A DNA stretch of 64,000 nt from Aureliella helgolandensis (lineage in GTDB: Bacteria; Planctomycetota; Planctomycetia; Pirellulales; Pirellulaceae). The stretch covers positions 5,580,859-5,644,858 of the forward strand of contig NZ_CP036298.1 in the NCBI RefSeq assembly GCF_007752135.1, read 5' to 3'. Within the stretch, counting starts at the first letter, position 1. Every line of letters starts with the position of its first letter. A model generated the notes under the pieces. That model worked only from the letters and a program-made list of their open reading frames with translations. It was not told the origin of the DNA and made no database searches. The translations under genes were made by a program, and so were the position numbers. This document shows, piece by piece, positions 36,630-45,451 of the stretch.

Positions 36630-36908
36630 ATGCTCTCTGACGACGACAAGAAGAAGCTAGACCATCGCCTAGCCCGAGTGTTGGGCCAAGTTGAAGCGGT
36701 TAGGCGAATGATCGAGGACGAGGAGTACTGCGTCAATATCCTGATGCAGTTGTCTGCGGCGACGGGCGCATTAGACAAGGTCGGTCAGATCATCTTGAAG
36801 CAGCATATCCAAACGTGCGTCAGCGATGCGATCAAGAGCGGCAGTTCCCAGGACCGCGACGAAAAGATTGAAGAGCTGATGAACGTCTTTCGGAAGTACG
36901 GCGAGTGA
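36630..36908 (+). CDS. csoR: CsoR-family copper-sensing repressor
   Basis: 92 residues, three-helix CsoR/FrmR fold. The Cu(I) ligands are present at Cys34, His59 and Cys63, with the same 25- and 4-residue spacing as in studied CsoR proteins; this argues against RcnR, FrmR or CstR roles. It starts MLSDDDKKKLDHRLARVLGQ. As a tetramer it represses copper genes until Cu(I) binds. No RTACC-N7-GGTAY box is seen in its own upstream region, so autoregulation is not shown. Its probable targets are the boxes at 30854, 33375, 48638 and 51287. Confidence 0.94.
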   Translation: MLSDDDKKKLDHRLARVLGQVEAVRRMIEDEEYCVNILMQLSAATGALDKVGQIILKQHIQTCVSDAIKSGSSQDRDEKIEELMNVFRKYGE

Positions 36909-37274
36909 GAGAAGAAGGCTAGAAGTGAAGGAGCCGGAAATTCGGTTCATGTTGCATCCCGAGATCCAGTTCTCCTCCGCTACCCTCTGTCGACTTTTTT
37001 CCAGTAAGTCGTGAAGAAACATCGGGACTGTGTATCAAAAAGAGCAATCAGAGAAGAGATTCCTTGTCGGAAGCTTTTGAAATCTCTTGGATCTGCCCGC
37101 CATGAGCTTGGGTCACACTCACCCCGCCGCGAGACAGTTGACAGTAATGGCAGTAACCGCGGTGCTATTAGCCTTGTCGGTGACAACTGGAACTGGATCT
37201 CACGCCTTGAAGCTGTGCTCTCGTTCGTGCTGCCAAACTCACTTCGTACGTTTGATCTTAAGAGTTGGTTCTGC
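36909..37274. other. Gap upstream of the phosphatase
   Basis: 366 bases. An in-frame extension of the phosphatase to 37011 is open but has no signal or domain, so it is treated as non-coding leader with the promoter. Nothing else seen. Confidence 0.4.
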
Positions 37275-38708
37275 ATGAGAACTCGGTTTTGGAATCGCCT
37301 ACCGATACGTCGTCAGTTGATGTTGGCGGTCAATGGTCTACTTCTTTTCGTTGTAAGTGCTTTCCTATTGATTGGGCACGGGATACGGCTTCGCGATGCC
37401 GAGCGTGAAAAGCGAATTGCGTTGGCTGAGGAATCCAAAACAGTCTATGAATCTGTGGATGCGATTGCGAATCGAGGCAACGAGTACATACAAAAACTGA
37501 TCGACGACATATGCGCTCGAATGAACACCGACGAATCACCTGGGCATCATATTGCTGTCGATTGGCAGGGTAGCTCGATGCAAGCGAAGTCCCACGGACG
37601 AGCTTCTCACGACATGCTCCATGCAATGCGAAGTGTAGCAACGGACTCTGGTACGACTGGGCTGCCATTCGTCGTTGGTATATTCGAGGGACCTAAAGGA
37701 ACGATCTACGTTTCCGAATCACGAAGCTCTTTGCTTTACGGCGCTAGACAAGAACTATTTCGCCAAATCACCGGAGTATTGGTCGCTGGGGCTTTGGCTG
37801 GACTGATGGTCAACTTTGTCCTGCGGAGAGTCGTTACCAAACCATTGCGTCGTCTGATGACAGCTTTGAAAAGCATTGGTGAGGGAGACCTAAATGTGAT
37901 TGCCGAAGGGCGAAGCTGTGAAGAGTTGAGTTTTCTGGCAGAACAGATCAACGAGATGAGTGGCAAGCTTGCAGCAGCCGATGAAGACCGTCGCCTTCAC
38001 ATGAAAAAGGCTCATGAGATTCAGCAGCATTTGCGTCCATCCGTTGCCAACCACGGAATGATTGAGACGGCGGAAGTCTTTGAACCCGCTGACGATGTGG
38101 GTGGTGACTATTTCGATATCATTCCGCTCGGTGAGGGACGCTGCCTGCTTTGCCTCGCAGATGTATCTGGGCACGGAGTTCCGGCAGCAATGGCAGCGGC
38201 GGTGATTAAAACTCTCGTGCTTGAAGCAATCGAGGTGACGCAAAGTCCAGCGGAAATCCTGACTCGCATCAATCGCCGATATACGGAAATCATCATGCCG
38301 GGGCACTTCGCAACCATGGTTGTCGTTGTGGTTGACGAGAAAAGAATGTTCCTAAGCTGTGGCAATGCCGGGCACGAACACCCCTTCATTCAAATGCCGG
38401 GAAAGGCCGTGCAGCGCTTTGAGGAAAGTGACCTTGTAATTGGCGTGGATCAAGACACGGTTTACTCGGAAGTGAAAATGCAAATTGATCTGGGAACGAA
38501 GATCGTACTGGTGTCGGATGGAGTGACCGAGATGTTTGACCCTGACGAACATCAATTCGGAACTCAACGAGTCGCCAAAGTCATGGAAGAGTTTGCTGGT
38601 GACAATCCTAAGCAACTTGTAGCAAGGTTCTCAGATGCCTTGAAAGCATTTCGCAAAATGCGTCCGCCTTTTGACGACACAACTCTGCTGGTAGCAAGAG
38701 TCGGATGA
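37275..38708 (+). CDS. Membrane SpoIIE-type protein phosphatase with HAMP
   Basis: 477 residues from ATG 37275. Transmembrane segment at about 15-37 (LMLAVNGLLLFVVSAFLLIG), periplasmic sensor to about 160, second segment (ITGVLVAGALAGLMVNFVL), HAMP domain (VTKPLRRLMTALKSIGEGDL), short coil, then PP2C/SpoIIE domain with ADDVGGDYFDIIPL, LADVSGHGVPAAMAA, CGNAGHEHPF, LVSDGVTEMFD and PFDDTTLL metal-binding aspartates. It would dephosphorylate a serine on an anti-sigma antagonist (partner switching) in response to a periplasmic signal. It lies downstream of csoR, which suggests a stress role. No RsbV/RsbW-type partners are adjacent. Confidence 0.9.
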   Translation: MRTRFWNRLPIRRQLMLAVNGLLLFVVSAFLLIGHGIRLRDAEREKRIALAEESKTVYESVDAIANRGNEYIQKLIDDICARMNTDESPGHHIAVDWQGSSMQAKSHGRASHDMLHAMRSVATDSGTTGLPFVVGIFEGPKGTIYVSESRSSLLYGARQELFRQITGVLVAGALAGLMVNFVLRRVVTKPLRRLMTALKSIGEGDLNVIAEGRSCEELSFLAEQINEMSGKLAAADEDRRLHMKKAHEIQQHLRPSVANHGMIETAEVFEPADDVGGDYFDIIPLGEGRCLLCLADVSGHGVPAAMAAAVIKTLVLEAIEVTQSPAEILTRINRRYTEIIMPGHFATMVVVVVDEKRMFLSCGNAGHEHPFIQMPGKAVQRFEESDLVIGVDQDTVYSEVKMQIDLGTKIVLVSDGVTEMFDPDEHQFGTQRVAKVMEEFAGDNPKQLVARFSDALKAFRKMRPPFDDTTLLVARVG

Positions 38709-38718
38709 GTCAAAGGGT

Positions 38719-39387
38719 TCATGCCTTCATTGCTTTCTTGCTTCGGTCTCCCTTGTAGCGACCAAAAGTAACCGAATCGAATACGGGCGAAGGTGGGTAG
38801 CCTGAAAACGTAAGTCTACCGAGTCGAAATATCCACGCGGTCCCCAGTTCCTGAAACCCCATACGTCGAACAGCCCTGAGCGAATTCTCGTTGGTAGCGT
38901 CCGTCGTGAGCAGCAGACGGCGAACTCCTCGCGCACGCAAGGGTAGCTCCATCGCGCTCATCATCGCTCCATATAGTCTTTCGCCGCGATACTCGGGCAT
39001 TACAAGGACGTTGTGTACGAAGCCTGTGTCCTCCGGCATAGAGATTGGAAGCCCCGCCTGCAAATCACCGTTGTGATTGAATTCGGCTGGAACGTCGCCA
39101 ATTGATACCCATGAGAACGCAGCGAGTATTTCTTTTTCGAATATTGCGTAGCAATTGGCGCGTTTCTTAGCCAAGTCGTCCAGTCGCGATTCGTTGAACA
39201 ATTCTGGAAACAGAGTGAGTAATTCGCGAAAGCGCTCCGTGGTTAGTTCGACGAATTCAAAACCCTGTGGAAGTAGCGTTGGACGAAGTTCGAAGTACTC
39301 CACTCCAAACACGCGGCTGATGTCTGCCGTACCGATGCGTCGAATCGCCCGGTAAGGTAAGTAGCGCAGCCGCGTTAGCACACTCAT
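38719..39387 (-). CDS. GNAT-family N-acetyltransferase
   Basis: 222 residues. GNAT motif A: VHNVLVMPEYRGERLYGAMM, with the R-x-x-G-x-A/G pyrophosphate loop as YRGERLYG. Motif B: LLLTTDATNENSLRAVRRMGF. An N-terminal helical arm of about 60 residues precedes the core. It transfers acetyl from acetyl-CoA to an unknown amine. It is convergent with the phosphatase, ending 11 bases away, and lies in front of a minus-strand lipoprotein gene. No clear link to metal resistance. Confidence 0.85.
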   Translation of the reverse strand: MSVLTRLRYLPYRAIRRIGTADISRVFGVEYFELRPTLLPQGFEFVELTTERFRELLTLFPELFNESRLDDLAKKRANCYAIFEKEILAAFSWVSIGDVPAEFNHNGDLQAGLPISMPEDTGFVHNVLVMPEYRGERLYGAMMSAMELPLRARGVRRLLLTTDATNENSLRAVRRMGFQELGTAWIFRLGRLTFSGYPPSPVFDSVTFGRYKGDRSKKAMKA

Positions 39388-39417
39388 AGGTCATGGTCTC
39401 GATTACTTGTCACTGAG

Positions 39418-39711
39418 CTAGTGGCAGCAACTTCCGCCGGAACTGCTAGATGCCGATCGCGGCGGGGCTGAGTTGGAGGAACTTCCGTAAGCATTGGTGG
39501 ACGCAGCCGAGTAAGACGTCGTAGTAGCATTTGGTGCAGCCATGTCAGTGTCATACTGAATGTTGGCAGCAGTGCGTTCGATGTAATCCTGCGCTGCGTC
39601 ACGCTGTGCCGTTTGCTTAGCTCTCCACGGTGGCATGGCACAGCCCGTGCTGAGCAGTAAAATAACGACCAATCCGACCGCGGTTATCTTTCGAGTCTGT
39701 TGTCTATTCAT
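39418..39711 (-). CDS. Small lipoprotein with Ser-rich body and CCH end
   Basis: 97 residues from ATG 39711 (AAGGA 8 bases upstream). Lipobox LLLSTGC, so lipidated at that Cys. The body is Ser/Ala/Asn-rich, likely disordered, and it ends with GGSCCH, a short metal-binding-like tail. It follows the CPV-repeat gene on the same strand. Membrane-anchored metal binder is a fair guess; no family is known. Confidence 0.65.
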   Translation of the reverse strand: MNRQQTRKITAVGLVVILLLSTGCAMPPWRAKQTAQRDAAQDYIERTAANIQYDTDMAAPNATTTSYSAASTNAYGSSSNSAPPRSASSSSGGSCCH

Positions 39712-39879
39712 CGTTACATCCTTGTCGTTAAGATGGCGCATGCATCGACTCAGTCATCCAAAGTCGAGACGATAAAGTAGCACCTAAATTAAAGGGCAGG
39801 GGCGGCGTGATGCATCGTCACACCCAGCGGGCGTAAGTCCTCAGGACACCGCCCCCGCGAGAGCCAGTTAGGAAGTTGG

Positions 39880-39913
39880 GAGTGAAGGAGTTGGGAGAAT
39901 CACTCCTTCACTC
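39880..39913 (-). terminator. 12-bp perfect hairpin at the end of the CPV-repeat gene
   Basis: GAGTGAAGGAGT (39880-39891) and ACTCCTTCACTC (39902-39913) pair fully around a 10-base loop. It overlaps the stop codon. No U-tract on the minus strand, so it may stabilise the mRNA end or terminate weakly. Confidence 0.45.
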
Positions 39914-41279
39914 AGCGTAAAGACGGTGCATCGACTCCTTGCTGTGCGAGAACAGTCAAATACTTCTGCGGTTCAGCCGCAATTTTCTTCGCGCAACCAG
40001 GGCAGCATATGTAAATTGCCTTACCATTCGCGTCCACTTTGTAGGGGCCACCCATCGCATCTAGCGGTTCGTCCATTACCGGACAACGCTTCTGTGCAGC
40101 GATAAACGGAGCGTCTGCCGCACTCACTTTAAAGATGCCCTCTCGAACTTGTTCTGCTCCAGCTGGTACGCTCCCAACTCCTCCATTCCAAGCGCCTTGT
40201 CCGTAGACCATCGCAAGGTACTTGGCGGGCTCGGCTTCAACCTTTTTGATACAGCCTTTGCAGCACAGGAAAATTGGCTTGTCACCAATCATGGCTTTGA
40301 TCGGAGTCCCCATGCCACCCAGCGGTTCATCCATCACCGGGCAGACCTTCTGTTGGGCGATGAGAGCCGCATCGGCTTGAGTCGCTGCGGATACGGTGAT
40401 TTCAGGTGTGGCTTGGCTTCCGTAAACCATCGCCAAGTACTTAGCTGGCTCAGCCTGAATCTTCTTGATGCAACCCTTGCAACAAAGGAAGATTGGTTTG
40501 TCTCCAATCATGACTTTGATCGGCTGGCCCATACTGCCCAGCGACTCGTCCATCACGGGGCACTTTCCTTGCTTGGCGATGAGCGGCGCATCGGCATCGG
40601 TTGCGGCGGTGACTGTGATCTCAGGCCGACCAGATGCATACTTGGCGGGGTTTGACTGGATTGCACTTACACACCCTGCACAGCAGGCGTAAACGGTTTG
40701 TCCATTGACGTCGACCGCGACTGGATCACCCATACTGCCCAGCGGCTTGCCACTGACGGGACAGATTTTCTGACGGGCGATCGCCGCCGAAGCAAGCTGC
40801 TGCTGACTGGCTGGCACCGTGGTGACCTCTTGTAGGTTGAGCGGCTGGCTGCCGATTCCGGGCAGTCCAACCAGTTGTAGGTCAATCTCGATTTGGCGAC
40901 CCGCGATCTGCGAAAGATTGACAGGAGCCGTGAGGGCTCCCTTACCATCGGGCAGAAGATCGTAACGATAACGTTTGGCGTTTCCTTCGATCCTTAATGA
41001 TGCCGCCCCTCGACCACGTTCGACCGATAGCGGCTGTCCATTATGATCAAACACAAACATCTGAATGCCGCCCTGCGAGACGACTGTTTCGAATTGAAGG
41101 GAGCCTGATTGCTGCAAAGTTCCGCCATGCGGACCTTGTTTTGTCGCGGTTGCCGTCTGCCCCGGCATCGCATGCTGATGGCCATGTGCCTCATGGGCTG
41201 TCTGTGCATTTGCGAAGACTGGGAATACCACGGCTAGCATCCCTGTTAGCGCCAATAGTTTTGGAAAGTGGTAGCTCAT
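39912..41279 (-). CDS. Periplasmic protein with four CPV / CC-x-GC repeats
   Basis: 455 residues from ATG 41279 (GGAGAACAAGG upstream). Signal peptide ends near FANAQ; a His-rich stretch (HEAHGHQHAM) follows, then a beta domain to about 150 similar to that in other His-rich RND-linked proteins. Four repeats begin with CPV at 173, 240, 313 and 399. Each has CPVMDEPLG-x-MG, a KVxIGDKPIFLCC strand, GC-x-KK and AEPAKYL, so each offers three to four Cys as ligands, like a TRASH/YHS metal finger. It follows the CusA permease gene on the same strand (about 100 bases). Periplasmic copper binding or delivery to the pump is inferred. Internal repeats 2 and 3 are near-identical. Confidence 0.82.
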   Translation of the reverse strand: MSYHFPKLLALTGMLAVVFPVFANAQTAHEAHGHQHAMPGQTATATKQGPHGGTLQQSGSLQFETVVSQGGIQMFVFDHNGQPLSVERGRGAASLRIEGNAKRYRYDLLPDGKGALTAPVNLSQIAGRQIEIDLQLVGLPGIGSQPLNLQEVTTVPASQQQLASAAIARQKICPVSGKPLGSMGDPVAVDVNGQTVYACCAGCVSAIQSNPAKYASGRPEITVTAATDADAPLIAKQGKCPVMDESLGSMGQPIKVMIGDKPIFLCCKGCIKKIQAEPAKYLAMVYGSQATPEITVSAATQADAALIAQQKVCPVMDEPLGGMGTPIKAMIGDKPIFLCCKGCIKKVEAEPAKYLAMVYGQGAWNGGVGSVPAGAEQVREGIFKVSAADAPFIAAQKRCPVMDEPLDAMGGPYKVDANGKAIYICCPGCAKKIAAEPQKYLTVLAQQGVDAPSLR

Positions 41280-41382
41280 CCTTGTTCTCCATATTCTGTT
41301 ACTAGAGGGGAAATTCTTCCAAGTGCCTACGTGACTCTTAGATGCAAGAAGGAAACATTCCTTCACGGAAAGTCGAAAAACT

Positions 41383-44300
41383 CTATGCAGCATTCAGATG
41401 TTCCTCATTCGGGGCTGAAGGCATCTCTTCTGTCCCTTCCCAAAGTGGATCACTAAAACCGAAGCGCATCTTCAATTCGAGATACGCTGAGTACAGTGTT
41501 GGGACGATAAACGATGTAAACGGTTCAGCCAGCATTCCTCCAAATACGGGAATTGCCATCGCACGAGCAACATCGGCTCCACGGCCAGTGGCAATGAGCA
41601 CTGGAATCAGCGCAGCCAGCGTGGTGACAGTTGTCATCATGCAGGGGCGAATACGTTTTAGTCCGGCTTCATAAACAGTGTTACGAATGTCTTCAACGCT
41701 GCGTATTTTGCGTTTTTGTAGCAATTGATGGATGTAGGTGGCCATGACCACTCCGTCATCCACTGCCAAACCGAACAGCGCAATAAATCCAACCCATACC
41801 GCAGTATTGAGCTCCACATCCATCCAAGCTACGAGCACCATACCTCCCGCAAAAGCAACGGGAATTCCAGTGAAGACAGCCATCGAAATTGGAAGGTTCC
41901 GGAACTCAACGTAGATCAGCAGCAAATTGATCATCAGGACAACGGGGATGATCCACATCAATCGTCGGTTGGCTTCGATCTGATTTCGGAAGCTTCCGAC
42001 GGCTTCGAGCGAATATCCAGCTGGTAGCGACAGTCGAATGGGGTCCGATTCTGGTAGGAGTTGCGCTTCGCGTAACTGCTGTTCGATTGCGGCAACCGAT
42101 TCTAAATCGCCCTTGGCTCCGTTAGTCATAAACGCAACGTGGGCAACAAGCCTTCCGTTTTCGCTATTGATGGCACCGGGACCCCAAGTTGTCTCCAGCT
42201 TGGCAAGTTCCTCCAGGGGAACAACCGCACCGCTGTGTGTCACAATTGGTAGTCGACTAAGCTGATCAATACGTTCGCGCAAATCCCGGTTATAGCGCAG
42301 TCGCACGGGATAGCGTTCACGGCCTTCGACCGTCTTAATTAGGTTCATTCCACCGAGTGCGGTCTCGATGATCTGGTTAACCATCGACGCACTCATGCCA
42401 TATCGAGAAGCGGCCTCGCGATCGACAGTGAACTCAATGTAGGGCTTGCCAAGGACAATGTCTGGATTGACGGTCCCTGCGTTGATAAGTGGAGATTTCT
42501 TGAGCTGTCCTGCCACATCCATAGCCGCATCCGCCAGCGTTGAGAGGTTATCTCCGTAGACGCGAATTGCCATTGGAGCCTTAATGCCGCTTTGCAGCAT
42601 GACAACTCGTCCTTCAATAGGTTGCAAGGCTGAGGCGGGAGTAACACCAGGCAGGCTGGCCACACGATTGATCTCGTCCCAGATATCACGAGCCTTTACG
42701 CCTTCACGCCACTCACTCTCGGGCTTAAGCATGACGTAGGTTTCGATCATCGCCGCCGGAGCGGGGTCAAGCGCTGATTCAACTCGACCAATCTTGCCGA
42801 GAACGTCCTTGACTTCCGGGATTTGTCCAATCAATACATCCTGAGTTTGCAGCACCTGCATCGCTTGCGAAAAGCTGGCTGCTGGATAGAGCGTCGGCAT
42901 ATAGAACCAGCTACCCTCGTCCAGTGCGATCCAATCGTCACTTCGCAGTCCAGTGAAAACGTGTTTTGCGTCAATGTAGCCAGGGAACTCGTTGAGGTCG
43001 GCTCCAAACACTTTGGCCACACGTTCTACAGGTTGTAGAACGGTCGGCATCCCAACGTAGGCGCCGACACCAATCACCAACAGCATGGCCGGAAAAGACA
43101 ATGCAATCGCTTTGTGGTTAAGAGCTTGGCGTAATCGAGCAGCGTAAATCCAGCGCACAAAACGGCTCGATGGAATCTCTTCAATGGGTCGAATGCGTTC
43201 TCGCATCAATTGCCAGCCAGCAATGAAGCCAATAAGGCCGGCGGTAAGCGTCACGAACCATGCAGATATAGCGAAATGTTCAGCGAGACGCACTGCCCAC
43301 ATGAAGTGAGCAGTCGTTGAAAGTAGGGCAGCCAAGGCAAGCCCTGCCGCCAACGCGGTTCGCTTGCGATAGCCAGCACTCCGAAGCATCAACCGGCTGA
43401 GCGCGGGGACGATCGTCACGGCAGTGATCATGGCTGCCGCGATCGCGAAAGTCTTCGTAAAGGCGAGTGGTGAAAACAGTCGGTAGTCGCGTCCAGTAAG
43501 AAAGAATACTGGAAGAAAACTAACGATCGTAGTTGCCACGGCAGTCACAACGGCAGGCGCAACTTCGATCGAAGCATCGTAGACGACATCAGCTCTGTCT
43601 TTCCGATTGTCGATAGGCTCTTTTTCCCAATCCGCCAAGTGCTGGTAGATGTTCTCGGAGACAATGATGCCCATATCAACCATCGTACCAATTGCAATGG
43701 CGATACCCGCTAGCGACATAATGTTGGAGCCAACGCCAACGACATGCATGGCAATAAAGGACATCAGTACGGCGGCGGGCAAGCAGATGGCAACCACAAA
43801 ACTGCTGCGAATATGTAGCAAGAACAGCAGAATAATGATGGCGGTGATGATAATTTCATCACGCAATGCGTGAGTCAGCGTTGCCATCGTCTCATCGATC
43901 AAGCCGCTGCGATCGTAGACTCCATGGATCGTGACGCCCTTCAGAGCTGGTTCAATCTGAGCAATCTTGCTCTTAATGCGATCGATAACGACGCGCGGGT
44001 TCTCGCCATACCGCATGACAACTACCCCACCGACGGCTTCCGCTCCGTTGTAATCAAGTGCACCGCGACGAAAGTCAGGACCAAGTTGCACATTAGCTAC
44101 ATCGCTGACACGTACCGGCACCCCGTCGCGCTGCATGATTACGGTTTGCTCGATGTCGGCGATCGCCTTTTCTTTGTCACCATCGGTACCAAGAAATCCC
44201 TTGCCACGTACAATGAATTCCATGCCAGTTGACTCAACTGTCTTGGCTCCCACATCCACGTTGGAGCCCTTGATCGCCATTGCCAGCGCATCAAGCGGGA

Positions 44301-44901
44301 TGTTATGAAAACGAAGCTTGTCTGGATCAACTTCGATTTGGTACTGACGCACATAGCCACCGATGGAGGCAACTTCGCTGACCCCTTCCACGGCTTGCAA
44401 TTCGTATTTGATGACGAAATCTTGCAGGCTTCGCAGATCCGCCAAGTTCATTCCGTCTTTGGGTGGCTGCAAGGTGTAGTAGTAGACTTGGCCAAGTCCC
44501 GTCGCGTCTGGACCGAGCTGCGGTACGACTCCATCGGGCAACTGAGAAGCTGCGGTGCCCAGTTGTTCTGAAACTCGACTGCGAGCCCAGTAGAAATCAA
44601 TCTCATCCTTGAACGTGACCTGTACAAAGCTGTATCCAAACATGCTCTTACCACGCACCGACTCGGCTCCGGGTACTGCCAGCAGCGACACGCTGAGTGG
44701 ATACGTGACTTGATCTTCGATGTCTTTCGGTGAGCGTCCCGGCCATGGAGTCAATACGATAACTTGGTTTTCACCGACGTTGGGGATCGCATCAATAGGC
44801 ACGGCTTGGTAGGCAAACCAGCCACCGACGCTGAGTCCGATGGTCACGAGTACGACCAACCAAGGTTCTTTGACGCAAAAGCGAATGAGAAGGTTAAGCA
44901 T
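41383..44901 (-). CDS. cusA: Heavy-metal RND permease, CusA-like (system 1)
   Basis: 1172 residues, 12 membrane segments expected. N-terminus LIRFCVKEPWLVVLVTIGLS; IDAIPNVGENQVIVLT-like start of the pore domain; signature GIAIAIGTMVDMGIIVSENI in membrane segment 4, with C-terminal counterpart FIALFGLAVDDGVVMATYI. This fits the Cu/Ag HME group. It is an inner-membrane proton-driven pump passing metal to the adaptor and TolC. The start overlaps the IVP gene by 8 bases, so it is translated through coupling. Partner adaptor with two heavy-metal-binding domains is at 45448-47700, which favours copper or silver. Confidence 0.95.
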   Translation of the reverse strand: MLNLLIRFCVKEPWLVVLVTIGLSVGGWFAYQAVPIDAIPNVGENQVIVLTPWPGRSPKDIEDQVTYPLSVSLLAVPGAESVRGKSMFGYSFVQVTFKDEIDFYWARSRVSEQLGTAASQLPDGVVPQLGPDATGLGQVYYYTLQPPKDGMNLADLRSLQDFVIKYELQAVEGVSEVASIGGYVRQYQIEVDPDKLRFHNIPLDALAMAIKGSNVDVGAKTVESTGMEFIVRGKGFLGTDGDKEKAIADIEQTVIMQRDGVPVRVSDVANVQLGPDFRRGALDYNGAEAVGGVVVMRYGENPRVVIDRIKSKIAQIEPALKGVTIHGVYDRSGLIDETMATLTHALRDEIIITAIIILLFLLHIRSSFVVAICLPAAVLMSFIAMHVVGVGSNIMSLAGIAIAIGTMVDMGIIVSENIYQHLADWEKEPIDNRKDRADVVYDASIEVAPAVVTAVATTIVSFLPVFFLTGRDYRLFSPLAFTKTFAIAAAMITAVTIVPALSRLMLRSAGYRKRTALAAGLALAALLSTTAHFMWAVRLAEHFAISAWFVTLTAGLIGFIAGWQLMRERIRPIEEIPSSRFVRWIYAARLRQALNHKAIALSFPAMLLVIGVGAYVGMPTVLQPVERVAKVFGADLNEFPGYIDAKHVFTGLRSDDWIALDEGSWFYMPTLYPAASFSQAMQVLQTQDVLIGQIPEVKDVLGKIGRVESALDPAPAAMIETYVMLKPESEWREGVKARDIWDEINRVASLPGVTPASALQPIEGRVVMLQSGIKAPMAIRVYGDNLSTLADAAMDVAGQLKKSPLINAGTVNPDIVLGKPYIEFTVDREAASRYGMSASMVNQIIETALGGMNLIKTVEGRERYPVRLRYNRDLRERIDQLSRLPIVTHSGAVVPLEELAKLETTWGPGAINSENGRLVAHVAFMTNGAKGDLESVAAIEQQLREAQLLPESDPIRLSLPAGYSLEAVGSFRNQIEANRRLMWIIPVVLMINLLLIYVEFRNLPISMAVFTGIPVAFAGGMVLVAWMDVELNTAVWVGFIALFGLAVDDGVVMATYIHQLLQKRKIRSVEDIRNTVYEAGLKRIRPCMMTTVTTLAALIPVLIATGRGADVARAMAIPVFGGMLAEPFTSFIVPTLYSAYLELKMRFGFSDPLWEGTEEMPSAPNEEHLNAA

Positions 44902-45451
44902 TTGGATCCTCCGGCTCTTCAGACAAGGAGTCTGGGAGACAAGGAGACAGGGAGTCTGGGAGAGGGTGAGAGAGGGAGTGCAGCTCGGATTGGTCGATTT
45001 CGGGGGCGTCGTCCGAAATGTATTCAGTTCTACTCTCTTTCACTCCTTGTCTCCCCGTCCCCTTGTCTCTCCACTGGACGCACCACTTCTCTGGCGATGC
45101 AATCATCGAAACGATCATCTTTAAAATCTCGTCATAGAACCCGTTTGCGTCTTCGGCCGTTTTCTGATTGAGGTATCCATGGGCAGCGGCATACTCAAGC
45201 CAAACCTGCGTCTCAGCCGCTTCGGCCTCAGCGATATTGAGCGTGCTACAAAAGTGTTTCTCGTAACGACGTTTTCGCCACGCCTCCGCAATGTTAGCGC
45301 TAACACTCCTAGAAGATCGACGCACCTGATCGGTCAGGGAAAACATTTCCTCACGAGGAAACGATTTCGATAGTTCAAAGATCCGCTTTCCTGCGGCGAA
45401 CGACTTCTGATAGACGATCAAATCACGATGACTATAGATGCGGTCACTCAT
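44894..45451 (-). CDS. Four-helix-bundle S23/IVP protein between adaptor and permease
   Basis: 185 residues. Residues 1-120 form the 23S-rRNA-intervening-sequence protein fold: DLIVYQKSFAAGKRIFELSK, LTDQVRRSSRSVSANIAEA, HFCSTLNIAEAEAAETQVWL. The remaining 65 residues are encoded by octamer repeats (GGAGNNNN) and look like junk tail (LPDSLSPCLPDSLSEE). It overlaps the adaptor stop by 4 bases and the permease start by 8. S23-type bundles are related to the Avd accessory of diversity-generating retroelements, but no reverse transcriptase is present. Function unknown; probably a mobile or selfish cassette rather than a pump part. Confidence 0.88.
   Translation of the reverse strand: MSDRIYSHRDLIVYQKSFAAGKRIFELSKSFPREEMFSLTDQVRRSSRSVSANIAEAWRKRRYEKHFCSTLNIAEAEAAETQVWLEYAAAHGYLNQKTAEDANGFYDEILKMIVSMIASPEKWCVQWRDKGTGRQGVKESRTEYISDDAPEIDQSELHSLSHPLPDSLSPCLPDSLSEEPEDPNA
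44927..45072. repeat. Octamer repeat arrays GGAGNNNN in two orientations
   Basis: Five in-phase octamers (GGAGTCTG, GGAGACAA, GGAGACAG, GGAGTCTG, GGAGAGGG) at 44927-44966, and a matching array in the opposite sense at about 45030-45072. Both lie in the C-terminal tail of the IVP gene. They mark the cassette edge. Confidence 0.75.
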
